Positions 56,245 through 64,000 of a DNA stretch of 64,000 bases are shown here, piece by piece. Position 1 is the first letter of the stretch, and every line of letters begins with the position of its first letter. The stretch is taken from NCBI GenBank assembly GCA_016716525.1, contig JADJWE010000001.1, positions 1,922,001-1,986,000 of the forward strand. Reading direction: 5' to 3'. The position numbers and the translations under genes were made by a program. The DNA comes from Candidatus Flexicrinis affinis (lineage in GTDB: Bacteria; Chloroflexota; Anaerolineae; Aggregatilineales; Phototrophicaceae). A model generated the notes under the pieces. It was not told the origin of the DNA. It made no database searches and saw only the letters and a program-made list of their open reading frames with translations.

Positions 56245-56895
56245 TTACAGCCAATACAGTACGACGTAGAACATCAGCCAAGCGATGACTACGAAGTACC
56301 ACAACTTCGCGCCGGCCTCGGCCGACCACGTATCCTCGGTCAGTCCCCCGCGCGCGGCCGTGCGCAGCACCCGAACCATGTAGATGCCGATCACCAGCGC
56401 GTGAAACGCATGGAACGCCGTCATCACGCGGAAGATCGCGTTGTACTGGGTGATGGCGGTGATTATCTCTTCACCGTTCGCCAGCACGACCCGCATTTCG
56501 GGGATCGGCGCGACCGACAGCCACTCGTATGCCATCACAGCAACGAACAGCGCGCCAAGGCCCAGCGCCGCCCGCCATTGTAACAAGAATCCGCCCAGCG
56601 AGTCACGCAGCAGCGTGCGCATCCCGCGACGCACCAGCACGGCGCTGGCAAGTAAGCCGAGCGTCGCAAGTGTCGGCAGGACGGGGTCGAGCCGTTCGAC
56701 TCCCTCGGGCGGCCACGCGGGCGCCCCCCCGCGAAGCTGCAAATTCACCACGATCAGGCAGACGAAGACGAGAATCCACGACGCCTGAAAGACGGTCATC
56801 CCGTTGCGCTTGTTCTTGAGTCGGATCGCCGCCTCGCGGTCCTCGTCAACGGTTTCGTTGTACCACATATCGCGGTACGGCGTGTTACGCTGCAT
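56245..56895 (-). CDS. Subunit-III-like haem-copper oxidase membrane protein
   Basis: A 216-residue protein with five predicted helices. It resembles subunit III: FHAFHALVIGIYMVRVL matches the FHxxHVxxG region and YFVVIAWLMFYVVLYWL matches the last helix. The early ExxxF segment of canonical subunit III is not seen, and the first helix is preceded by a long charged start. The operon therefore carries two subunit-III-type genes. It follows coxA after 98 bases. Confidence 0.75.
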   Translation of the reverse strand: MQRNTPYRDMWYNETVDEDREAAIRLKNKRNGMTVFQASWILVFVCLIVVNLQLRGGAPAWPPEGVERLDPVLPTLATLGLLASAVLVRRGMRTLLRDSLGGFLLQWRAALGLGALFVAVMAYEWLSVAPIPEMRVVLANGEEIITAITQYNAIFRVMTAFHAFHALVIGIYMVRVLRTAARGGLTEDTWSAEAGAKLWYFVVIAWLMFYVVLYWL

Positions 56896-56936
56896 GTCTA
56901 GCTACCAGTAAATATCCGGAAGGGTCGTACTCACAG

Positions 56937-56972
56937 GCACCGGGTAAGGACCCGTGTGCCCATACCCGGTGC
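56937..56972 (-). repeat. Long inverted repeat between coxA and the subunit-III-like gene
   Basis: Perfect ten-base arms (56937-56946 and 56963-56972) with a 16-base loop. No T-run follows, so it is not a classical terminator. It may be an mRNA processing or stability element. Confidence 0.5.
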
Positions 56973-56993
56973 ATGAAGGTTTCGACGGCGCGG

Positions 56994-58709
56994 TTAGTCA
57001 CCGGCCACCGGCTCCGGCGATGGCGACGCAGGCCCTGCCGAGCGCCCCGACTTCAACTGAGAAGCCGGCGTCAAGCGTTCTTCCATCGCATCCAGATAGG
57101 CGTTCGCCGCCTCGCTGCCGTAGCCGTACGGGTCTTCGAACGGGACCGGCGTGCCGCGGAAGTTGTACGCCGGCGGCGGCGATGTCGTCTGCCACTCCAG
57201 CGTCAGCGCGCGCCACGGGTTGGGGCCTGCGACCTTGCCGCGGTATATCGACCAGATCATATTGGCCAGGATCATGAACGTGCTCACGCCCAGCACGAAT
57301 GCGCTGATGCTGATGATCACGTTGATCGCCTGAAACTCCGGCGCGTATTCGGCGACGCGGCGCGGCATGCCCTGCATACCGGCCAAATGCATCGGGAAGA
57401 ACGTGAAGAAGAACGACACGTAGGTGATCGCGAAGTGCACGCGGCCCCAGAACTCGTCCATCATCCGGCCCGTGATCTTCGGCCACCAGTGGTAGAGGCC
57501 GGCATAGATGGCGAATACCGAACCACCGAACAGCACGAAATGGAAATGGCTGACGACGAAGTACGTATCGTGCAGATGGATGTCAACAGGGATAGAGCCC
57601 AGCATCATGCCGGTGATGCCACCGATTACGAACTGGCTGAGGAAGCCGATCGCGAACAGCATCGCCGCCGTGAAGCGGATCTTGCCGCCCCACATCGTCC
57701 CGATCCAGCTGAAGATCTTAATGCCGGTCGGTATCGCGATGATGTACGACGTAATCATGAACGGCACGCGCAGTTCAGGCGTCAAGCTGGTGAACATGTG
57801 GTGCGCCCATACTGTGAAGCCAACCAGCGCGATGCCGAGGCTGGAAAACGCGATCAGCTTATAGCCGAACACTGGCTTGCGACTATGGATCGACAAGACC
57901 TCGCTGAGGATTCCCATGCCCGGCAGCACCATGATGTATACGGCCGGGTGGCTGTAGAACCAGAACACGTTCTGCCACACCAGCACGTCCCCGCCGCGGG
58001 CCGGGTCGAAGAATGCCGTGCCTGCGACTCGATCGAGGATCAGCAGCGTCAGCCCGCCCGCAAGGAACGGGGTCGCCAGCACCTGAATGATCGCGGTCGC
58101 GAGCGTCGCCCACGCGAACAACGGCATCTGGAACCAGCCCATGCCTTCGGGCCGCATGTTCTTGATCGTCACGATGAAGTTGATCGCGCCGAGGATCGAG
58201 CTGACGCCGAGAATGTGGATCGCAATCGCCCACAGCGTCTGACCGTCACCGCTGAACAATACCGACAGCGGCGGGTACGCCGTCCAACCGGTTTCGGCAG
58301 GCCCGACGAAGTAGCCGAGCAGGAACAGGATTCCGGCCGGCGGGATCAGCCAAAACGCAAAGGCGTTGAGCCACGGGAACGCCATATCCTTCGCGCCGAG
58401 CTGCAGCGGAACGATGTAATTGCCGAACCCGGCGAACATCGGGATGATCCACATGAAGATCATGATCGTCGCGTGAATCGTGAACAGCGAATTGTATGTC
58501 GAACCCGTCCCGCTGGCGTCTAGCGCCGGCGTGAGCAGCTCCCACCGGATCAGCATCGCAAGCGCGCCGCCGATGATGAAAAAGAACAACGCGGTGGCCA
58601 TGTACTGGACGCCGATGATCTTGTGATCGACGCTCCAGCGCAGGTACTCGGCCAGCTTGGGCCTCGGCGTCGGTTGAACGCCCGGCATTGGAACGGTGAT
58701 ACTCGCCAT
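56994..58709 (-). CDS. ctaD: Cytochrome c oxidase subunit I, A2-type
   Basis: A 571-residue haem-copper oxidase catalytic subunit that reduces oxygen and pumps protons. Predicted ligands are His79 and His390 (low-spin haem), His388 (high-spin haem) and His254, His303, His304 (CuB). The cross-linked Tyr is Tyr258. The HPEVY position reads FYSHPAVYIM, so the Glu of A1 enzymes is absent and Tyr-Ser precede the His; this is the A2-type pattern seen in caa3 oxidases. It follows coxB by 35 bp. Confidence 0.97.
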   Translation of the reverse strand: MASITVPMPGVQPTPRPKLAEYLRWSVDHKIIGVQYMATALFFFIIGGALAMLIRWELLTPALDASGTGSTYNSLFTIHATIMIFMWIIPMFAGFGNYIVPLQLGAKDMAFPWLNAFAFWLIPPAGILFLLGYFVGPAETGWTAYPPLSVLFSGDGQTLWAIAIHILGVSSILGAINFIVTIKNMRPEGMGWFQMPLFAWATLATAIIQVLATPFLAGGLTLLILDRVAGTAFFDPARGGDVLVWQNVFWFYSHPAVYIMVLPGMGILSEVLSIHSRKPVFGYKLIAFSSLGIALVGFTVWAHHMFTSLTPELRVPFMITSYIIAIPTGIKIFSWIGTMWGGKIRFTAAMLFAIGFLSQFVIGGITGMMLGSIPVDIHLHDTYFVVSHFHFVLFGGSVFAIYAGLYHWWPKITGRMMDEFWGRVHFAITYVSFFFTFFPMHLAGMQGMPRRVAEYAPEFQAINVIISISAFVLGVSTFMILANMIWSIYRGKVAGPNPWRALTLEWQTTSPPPAYNFRGTPVPFEDPYGYGSEAANAYLDAMEERLTPASQLKSGRSAGPASPSPEPVAGD

Positions 58710-58744
58710 AACCCCTACTTCCCTCTGTACCTAGCTTGCGCAGA

Positions 58745-59950
58745 CTACTCGCTCTGGGCCGCGACGGCTTGTTCGATCATTGCCGTGTCACCGCAGGTGG
58801 GCGTCCCAGTCGCCGACTGCGTGCAGAGATACGAAACGATGCCCACCAGATCCTCGTCCGGCATGTACACGTAATACGCGCCATCTACTTGCGCAGGTTC
58901 TTCACTCAGCGGGCTGAACTGCGGCATTACGTTGTTCTGATAGCCGGGCACCGTATATGCGTTCGGATGCCGAATCGAGTTCGCAAGATAACCTTCAGCG
59001 CTGGCCTGCCCTGAGGTCGACGCGCGCCGCGCCGCGGTATCGGCGATGCCGTTCAAGTTCGGGCCGGTGACACCCGCCCACCCCAGATCGTCCAGCTTGT
59101 GGCACCCGGCACACGCATACTTTGCTTCTTCCAGCAGCGAGCGACCAACCACGACCGGGTCTGTCGGCGGGTTCAGGATGCGATCGACGCGAATGTCGAT
59201 GAAACGCTCCATCCACTCCTGCTCGTTGGCGTAAACCTGTATGTAGCTGAACATCGCACCGTGACCGCCGCCGCACAGTTCGGTACACACGATGCGGTAG
59301 CGCCCCGCCAAAGTAGGCGTAAAGCGAACGTCGGTTGTTCGCCCGGCCAGCAGGTCCTGCTTGATGCGCATTGTCGGTACCCAGAACGCATGATTAACGT
59401 CCGACGTCCGCATCGATAGAACGACCGGACGGCCGACATACGTGTGCAGCACCGCATCGTTGAAGGATTGCGGGCCATCTTCAGGGAGCCGATCCAACGG
59501 ATCTTCGTAGGTAAACGTCCACGCAAAACGCGCGCCCAGCACATCGACGTGCAGTTCGTCCGCCTTGGGTTCGCGGATGTTGACCCACACGCTGTAGCTG
59601 TAGATCGCTAGAAAGACGATCGTAACCGCTGGAATCGCCGTCCAGATAATCTCAAGCGTCGGATTGCCGCTGAAATGCGCGCCGTCGCTCTCGTCACCGG
59701 GCTTACGACGGTAGCGGACAATGGTGACGACAAGCAGGCCCTGCACCAGCAGGAACACGATGCCGCCAAGGAACATCAGGACGCGGAACAGGGCATCGAC
59801 CTGTTCTGCCTCGCCGGAGGCTTGCACCGGCAGCAGCGAGGGCGTGAAACTGCTGATCACGAACCCGCCGAGGATGATAGCGACAGCCGCTACCACGATG
59901 ATAATGATGGTCGAGCTACCGAGCCCGCCGCGTCCAACGCTCAAGTTCAT
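58745..59950 (-). CDS. ctaC: Cytochrome c oxidase subunit II fused to cytochrome c
   Basis: A 401-residue caa3-type subunit II. After a hydrophobic start (about 13-35) and two more helices (to about 120) comes the CuA domain. Its ligands are His187, Cys222, Glu224, Cys226, His230 and Met233, in CTELCGGGHGAM. A fused class I cytochrome c follows, with the haem motif CAGCH (Cys280, Cys283, His284) and a probable Met ligand in NNVMPQFSP. The fused haem lets the enzyme take electrons without a separate cytochrome. First gene of the operon; a candidate promoter lies at 60023. Confidence 0.96.
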   Translation of the reverse strand: MNLSVGRGGLGSSTIIIIVVAAVAIILGGFVISSFTPSLLPVQASGEAEQVDALFRVLMFLGGIVFLLVQGLLVVTIVRYRRKPGDESDGAHFSGNPTLEIIWTAIPAVTIVFLAIYSYSVWVNIREPKADELHVDVLGARFAWTFTYEDPLDRLPEDGPQSFNDAVLHTYVGRPVVLSMRTSDVNHAFWVPTMRIKQDLLAGRTTDVRFTPTLAGRYRIVCTELCGGGHGAMFSYIQVYANEQEWMERFIDIRVDRILNPPTDPVVVGRSLLEEAKYACAGCHKLDDLGWAGVTGPNLNGIADTAARRASTSGQASAEGYLANSIRHPNAYTVPGYQNNVMPQFSPLSEEPAQVDGAYYVYMPDEDLVGIVSYLCTQSATGTPTCGDTAMIEQAVAAQSE

Positions 59951-60022
59951 AATGCGTTACCGCCTCGCCTCGTTACAGTCCGCTGTTGTCTGGTCAATCT
60001 GAGGGTGTGCCTAATTTGCGCA

Positions 60023-60051
60023 ATTTTACACAACCGCCGCACAAACAACAA
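60023..60051 (-). promoter_or_regulatory. Candidate cox operon promoter
   Basis: Minus strand: TTGTTG (60046-60051), 17-base spacer, TAAAAT (60023-60028), giving a leader of about 65 bases before coxB. The rest of 59951-60154 holds no gene. Confidence 0.6.
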
Positions 60052-60154
60052 GCGAACGCCATGCACAGTTCGCTGCACCGGCGCGATTTTAACGTGATTG
60101 CTAGGTTCTACCAACCTCTAATCGCGCGCCCCGCAATGGAGCGTGTAATGTCGA

Positions 60155-61369
60155 TTAGAGCTTCGGGATCCAACCTTGAATCACGCCGCGCTTGCCGCTC
60201 CATCGCCAACGGGAATCGATCGATTCGAGATGCTCTGCCTGCCCCGGCTGAAGCCCGACGATCGGATCGCTCTTTAGCGTTCGCAGACATAGAACCGGGA
60301 TTCCAGTGCTGGTGACGACCTCATGAAACGGCGTTTCGTAAGGCCAGCGTGCGTCGCCAACGACGCGTCGATAGTTGGCATCTCCCTTGACGATCGTCAG
60401 CGGCGACTCGGACATGAACCCGTGCAGTTCGTCGGGCATGTCCCACCACATCGCCGCGCTATTCCAGAAGTAACGCGACGACAACCGCAGCGTCCCCGAC
60501 CCCACCGCGCCGATCAGCCGCGCGCCAAGCCCGGTCGCGAGGTCGCCATACGCCCCGTCAACAGCGCGCCGCAAGAACTGGATGACGTCATCGGTGATCG
60601 CATCGCTGACGAACGTCGGGTGCGCCTTGACGTGCAGGACGACCTGCCCCGCCCACTTGTCGCGCAGCAGCCGGTCGATCAATACGAGATCGGCCGACAG
60701 CTCGCTGCCGGCGTTGTCGGCGACGAGGTGCACCGTGTGCGCCGCGCCGGCCAATGCCTCGATGGCCGCAGCACGGTCGTCCACAAGGAGGTCGTCGGTG
60801 CTGATCGATGCGCCATGCGCGCGGCTCTCGGCATAGCTGAGGTCCACACGGTTGCCCCATAGCGCAGCGCCGATCAGTGCGTAGAGCGCATCCTCACGGG
60901 TGCCGGTCACCGACAGCGCCTGTTCTATAAGCGTACGATGGCTGTCGCTGGCGTATTCCTCGGCTTTGATCGGCCCGAACGGGTCGTGCCGGTTGGCGAA
61001 GTACCCGACCGCGTCCATCAGCACGCGATACAGGTACGTTTCGGCAAAGAACCACTCGACGTCATGCCAGGTCCGCCCCGGTTGATCGCTTAGCGCCATC
61101 TGCCACTCGTCGACGTCCGGCGCACCTGCAGCCAACGCCGGCACGGGCTGACCGGTCGCGACGCCTTCGCGCAAGCGCTCGATCGCGTCGCGCTGACTCG
61201 TCGTCATGCCCGCGTTGACGTCGATCACCTGCTGCAAGATCGCCGGAATGCGCACCTGCATCGTGTGCGACGCGAATTCGTTGCTCGGGTCGGTCAGTAT
61301 CGCGCCCGGATAGGCCGCCGGCCGGCGGCTGTCGTTAGCGGCCAAGCGGAACCTCGACACGCACGACAC
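60155..61369 (-). CDS. DUF89/ARMT1-like damage-control phosphatase
   Basis: A 404-residue DUF89 protein of the ARMT1-like subgroup. The opening NEFASHTMQVRIPAIL, LWGNRVDLSY and VADNAGSELSADLVL are family signatures; Asp218 and Asn219 in the DNAGxE motif bind the metal ion and act in catalysis. A later IVKGDANYRR matches the substrate-binding Lys/Asp region. DUF89 proteins are metal-dependent phosphatases for damaged sugar phosphates; the exact substrate here is unknown. Start is GTG at 61369, six bases after the stop of the carboxypeptidase gene. Confidence 0.85.
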   Translation of the reverse strand: MSCVSRFRLAANDSRRPAAYPGAILTDPSNEFASHTMQVRIPAILQQVIDVNAGMTTSQRDAIERLREGVATGQPVPALAAGAPDVDEWQMALSDQPGRTWHDVEWFFAETYLYRVLMDAVGYFANRHDPFGPIKAEEYASDSHRTLIEQALSVTGTREDALYALIGAALWGNRVDLSYAESRAHGASISTDDLLVDDRAAAIEALAGAAHTVHLVADNAGSELSADLVLIDRLLRDKWAGQVVLHVKAHPTFVSDAITDDVIQFLRRAVDGAYGDLATGLGARLIGAVGSGTLRLSSRYFWNSAAMWWDMPDELHGFMSESPLTIVKGDANYRRVVGDARWPYETPFHEVVTSTGIPVLCLRTLKSDPIVGLQPGQAEHLESIDSRWRWSGKRGVIQGWIPKL

Positions 61370-61374
61370 CGGCC

Positions 61375-63042
61375 CTATCGTGGCGCAGTGTCACACTGCG
61401 CCGTACCACCATTCGGAGAATAGATCACATATTCGACTTTCGCGCGGTCGGGCGTCGGCGCGGGGCTGCCCCACGTCGTCAGCGCGGACGGGAAGTACGC
61501 GCGGCCTTCGAGCTGGCCGATGTCCGCCCGAAGCTGACCGCTGCGCAGCTCGGCCCCGTCCGGCAGCGCGATCTCGGCTATGACGCCGCGTGTCACCTTG
61601 ACTTGCAGCGCCTTCTTGGTGACATACGTCGGCAGATAACCGGTGTTCTTGACGCCAATTCGCACAAAGTACGCGCCGTCGCCCAGCGGTTCGACGTGGA
61701 CGCTGTGCTGCTCGAGCTTGGGCGAAATCAGCGCGTGGTACGTCAGCCACTTCGGGAACAACGCGACTTCCTTTTCGAGGAACTGCGGTGGCGGATTGCG
61801 GAACGCATACATGCGGTCCCAACCGCCCAGCTCGACCTTGCCTAGCGTCGGATGATCGAACTCGTACCAGTCGACGTAGCCCTTGCCGCCCAACTGGTCG
61901 TCGCTCCACTTGAGCATCTTGAGATCGTCCTCGAAGGGATGGTCGGCGTACCACTCGATGAACTTGTACTCGGTGATCCCGGCCTGTCGCTGCGGCGACC
62001 AGATCTCGACCGTCCACGCGTACACGCCGAGGTGGTCGTACATCCAGTCGTCGAACACGCCGGTGATGACTTCCTTCGGGTTGTACTTGAAGTCGTGGAA
62101 CACCGACACGTTGGGATAGCCGGTGATCTCGGTGCCGACCTTGCCGATCTCCTTGAATACGCGCAGGTCTTCGGGCGGAAACTCGTCGTCGGGATGCGTA
62201 CCGTACGGGCGCAGCAGCACGCCGCTGAACGTATGGAACGTGATCGCGCCGGTGATGTTCGGATGGTCGACGATAAACTGCACCTGCGCGCGGATTTCCG
62301 GCTCGCTGGTCGGGTAGTCGCCGGCGCCGGACTGCTCGTATTCCTGCCGCCAATGTGCGGGATAGTTCCGGTTCAGGTCGAGCCGTTCCTTGACCCCTTC
62401 TGGTGTAATCGTCACGCCGTCATACGGGGCGTTGAAACGGCCCTCGGCCATCACGCGGTAGTACGTCCCGCCTACATCCAGCGGCCCTCGCTTGACGAGC
62501 AGACGCGGCTCGTTGGGGTGCGCCTTCCACGGGCCGTCCGGATCGACTATGCGCATATTCAACATGCGCCCGTCACCGTCGATGTCGTATTCTTCGAGTC
62601 CGGGCATTGGCTGTTCATCAAAAGGGTACGGGCGGGTGCTGCTGCGCCGGATGCGCGGCGGCGACTCCATCGCCCACTCGGCGCCGTCCGGGTTCAGCCG
62701 CGGGCAGATGTACAACGTGCGCGTGTCCAGCAGGCGCGTGATCTCGTCGTCTTTGCCGAACTGCGTGGTGACCAGATTGAGGTAGTACAACGCGGCGGTC
62801 GACGGTGACAGCTCGGTCGCGTGGATGTTGGCGTCGATCCACAGTGCGGGCTTTTCGTCATGCGGGCCGGTGCCGGTATTGGTGACCGTCACGACCCAGA
62901 TGTCGCGCCCTTCGTAGCTCTTGCCCATCGACCCGACCGACACCAACGTGGGGTATTCGGCGGCAAAGTCGTTGAGCAGCTTGGTCAAGTCCACGTAACT
63001 GTAGTAGCGGTCAAAGGCGAGAGCTGGCATGTTTACGTCCAT
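61375..63042 (-). CDS. M14 zinc carboxypeptidase
   Basis: A 555-residue M14-family metallocarboxypeptidase with no obvious signal peptide. Zinc ligands are His74 and Glu77 in DANIHATELS, and His in ITFHTFSGV (about 267). LNLNRNYPAHW supplies the substrate-binding Asn/Arg. The general base Glu is in WTVEIWSPQ. A C-terminal beta domain of about 120 residues follows. Start could be 63042 or the ATG at 63030 (GGAC precedes it); I give the longer one. It probably shares a transcript with the DUF89 gene. Confidence 0.88.
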   Translation of the reverse strand: MDVNMPALAFDRYYSYVDLTKLLNDFAAEYPTLVSVGSMGKSYEGRDIWVVTVTNTGTGPHDEKPALWIDANIHATELSPSTAALYYLNLVTTQFGKDDEITRLLDTRTLYICPRLNPDGAEWAMESPPRIRRSSTRPYPFDEQPMPGLEEYDIDGDGRMLNMRIVDPDGPWKAHPNEPRLLVKRGPLDVGGTYYRVMAEGRFNAPYDGVTITPEGVKERLDLNRNYPAHWRQEYEQSGAGDYPTSEPEIRAQVQFIVDHPNITGAITFHTFSGVLLRPYGTHPDDEFPPEDLRVFKEIGKVGTEITGYPNVSVFHDFKYNPKEVITGVFDDWMYDHLGVYAWTVEIWSPQRQAGITEYKFIEWYADHPFEDDLKMLKWSDDQLGGKGYVDWYEFDHPTLGKVELGGWDRMYAFRNPPPQFLEKEVALFPKWLTYHALISPKLEQHSVHVEPLGDGAYFVRIGVKNTGYLPTYVTKKALQVKVTRGVIAEIALPDGAELRSGQLRADIGQLEGRAYFPSALTTWGSPAPTPDRAKVEYVIYSPNGGTAQCDTAPR

Positions 63043-63074
63043 TTCGTGAGGTCATATGTGGTCGCAAGGAGCGA

Positions 63075-63103
63075 ATTGTGGAACAGTCCGAGTGAAGCGT
63101 CAA
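63075..63103 (-). promoter_or_regulatory. Candidate promoter of the carboxypeptidase operon
   Basis: Minus strand: TTGACG (63098-63103), 17-base spacer, CACAAT (63075-63080), start near 63068 and a leader of about 25-40 bases. Confidence 0.6.
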
Positions 63104-63185
63104 AGCCTATTGGACTCTATGGCGTGTTGAGCGCCAGTTGGCTGGGAGCCAGCTGACCCTTTGACAACAGACCACTGTTTCCTGA

Positions 63186-63377
63186 TCACTCCTCCAACTT
63201 ACGCACGCGGAGTTCGGCGTCGTCCAGCAGCGCCTGACAGCGCGCCGCCAGTTTGCGACCCAGTTCGTACTGCGCGACCGACTCCTCCAGCGGCAGGTCG
63301 GCCGATTCGATTCGCTTCAGCACGTCTTGAAGCTGTGCGAACGCCTGCTCAAAATCCAGCGAGTCGATATTGTCCAT
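63186..63377 (-). CDS. xseB: Exodeoxyribonuclease VII small subunit
   Basis: A 63-residue XseB protein. The pattern LDFEQAFAQLQDVLKRIESADLPLEES followed by YELGRKLAARCQALLDDAE is characteristic; these helices bind the large subunit. I start it at the ATG at 63377, after GAGGAC; an earlier in-frame start adds a non-family segment. The start overlaps the end of xseA by 29 bases, so the two subunits are translated together. Confidence 0.93.
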   Translation of the reverse strand: MDNIDSLDFEQAFAQLQDVLKRIESADLPLEESVAQYELGRKLAARCQALLDDAELRVRKLEE

Positions 63378-64000
63378 CGTTGTTGTCCTCGTCGTCTCGT
63401 TCCACGCGCACGGGGAAGCTGCCATCCTGCACCCGGACGCTCAGCGAATCGCCCGCGCCTACGTCTTGCGTACTGCGCACTGCCGCCCCGTCGCTGCGCG
63501 TAACCACGGCATACCCCCGCGCCAGCAGCGCCAGCGGGCTCGCCGCTTCAAGCCGCGCAATCACGCTGTTCAGCCGTTCACGCCGAAGCTGGCGCGCAGA
63601 CGCGACCCGCGTGATTAAGCCGTCCAGCAGGTAGTCGGTCGACTGGCGCAGCGCGGCGATTTTGCGCGCGGGCGCAGCAAGGCTCAGGCGAGTCGATGCC
63701 GCGTTGAATGTCGTACCGGCTTCGCTCAGCCGCCCATCGATCCACTCGGAGAGTTCGGCCTCAATACCCATGATGATCTGCGGGATCTGCGCCCAGCCTT
63801 GAGATACGATCTCGGCCGCGGCAGAGGGCGTCGGAGCGCGCACGTCGGCCGCAAAGTCGACCAGTGTCGTGTCGGTCTCGTGCCCCACGCCGGCGACGGT
63901 CGCGGTGATACAGTCCGCCGCGGCGCGCACCACCCGCTCGTCGTTGAACGCCCACAAATCCTCGATGCTGCCGCCCCCGCGCACGATCAGGATGACGTCG
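63349..64000 (-). CDS. xseA: Exodeoxyribonuclease VII large subunit (C-terminal part)
   Basis: The last 216 residues of XseA; the N-terminal OB domain lies outside the window. VRGGGSIEDLWAFNDERV and VGHETDTTLVDFAADVRAPTPSAAAE are the conserved catalytic-domain segments. The rest is a coiled-coil region and a C-terminal strand (LARGYAVVTRSDG). With XseB it forms the nuclease that degrades single-stranded DNA to oligonucleotides. Confidence 0.95.
   Translation of the reverse strand, partial: DVILIVRGGGSIEDLWAFNDERVVRAAADCITATVAGVGHETDTTLVDFAADVRAPTPSAAAEIVSQGWAQIPQIIMGIEAELSEWIDGRLSEAGTTFNAASTRLSLAAPARKIAALRQSTDYLLDGLITRVASARQLRRERLNSVIARLEAASPLALLARGYAVVTRSDGAAVRSTQDVGAGDSLSVRVQDGSFPVRVERDDEDNNDGQYRLAGF

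Noticed and set aside
56973..58523. 516-residue plus-strand open frame over coxA
   Set aside because: Antisense shadow of a highly conserved oxidase gene; composition is Arg/His/Asp-rich with no recognisable motif.
60080..60130. Weak long-range hairpin after the DUF89 gene (GCGCGATT with AATCGCGC)
   Set aside because: The loop is about 35-45 bases and there is no T-run; not convincing as a terminator.
63125..63160. Short stem-loop between xseB and the carboxypeptidase gene
   Set aside because: Eight pairs with a three-base loop and no T-run on the transcribed strand; not enough to call a terminator.

Overview
The window looks like chromosomal core sequence of a GC-rich (about 60 %), respiring, Gram-type-uncertain bacterium. 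I infer Chloroflexota, probably near Anaerolineae. The basis is the protein families and their mix: LysM, SH3 and GEVED exported proteins, very large GAF sensor kinases, a DUF4388/small-GTPase pair, and an A2-type caa3 oxidase beside a bd oxidase. This is inference from gene content; the 16S gene at 23892-25380 would settle it. I found no phage, insertion sequence, integrase, CRISPR array or plasmid gene.

Layout. 1-764: end of an RsbW-like anti-sigma kinase and an STAS antagonist. 1004-6760: a complete cydABDC operon (bd quinol oxidase plus its ABC assembly transporter). 6819-8742: tRNA-Asp and a degenerate PPDK/PEP-synthase-like protein. 8946-19475: glycogen phosphorylase, a LysM protein, a secreted kexin-like protease, then an S41 protease-rluD-flippase-like operon on the minus strand. 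19571-25660: a DinB-like protein and one full rRNA operon, transcribed on the minus strand as 16S-tRNA-Ile-tRNA-Ala-23S-5S, with visible promoters and processing stems. 25678-32288: GNAT, an SH3/excalibur-like protein, a cytochrome c lipoprotein with an apparent frameshift, a DEDDh exonuclease, a small membrane protein, malQ and an alpha/beta hydrolase. 32449-38682: lon with an AlbA/ATPase regulator, fmt, rplS (with an attenuator-like leader) and a class-I glutamine amidotransferase-type hydrolase. 38679-49758: a 1388-residue sensor kinase, a P-loop kinase, recJ, a Ca2+/Na+ antiporter, and a zinc-ribbon/TPR protein paired with a beta-helix protein. 49841-54175: alpha/beta hydrolase, small GTPase, DUF4388 protein, CoA-transferase, and a short-chain reductase broken by a frameshift. 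54259-59950: a caa3-type oxidase operon read right to left (coxB, coxA, subunit-III-like, an unknown membrane protein, coxC, coxD). 60155-64000: ARMT1-like DUF89 protein, M14 carboxypeptidase, xseB and the end of xseA.

How they fit together. Two terminal oxidases (bd and caa3) point to aerobic respiration over a range of oxygen levels. GlgP and MalQ together degrade glycogen or maltodextrin. Most other genes are housekeeping: recombination and repair (RecJ, XseAB), protein quality control (Lon), translation (Fmt, RplS, RluD, rRNA and tRNAs).

No clear new defence or biosynthetic system is present. The least ordinary items are the GTPase-DUF4388 pair, the PPDK-like apparent pseudoenzyme, the unknown His-rich membrane protein inside the cox operon, the zinc-ribbon/beta-helix pair, and the well-preserved set of rRNA processing stems. 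Two single-base frameshifts, both at short homopolymers, may be sequencing errors.
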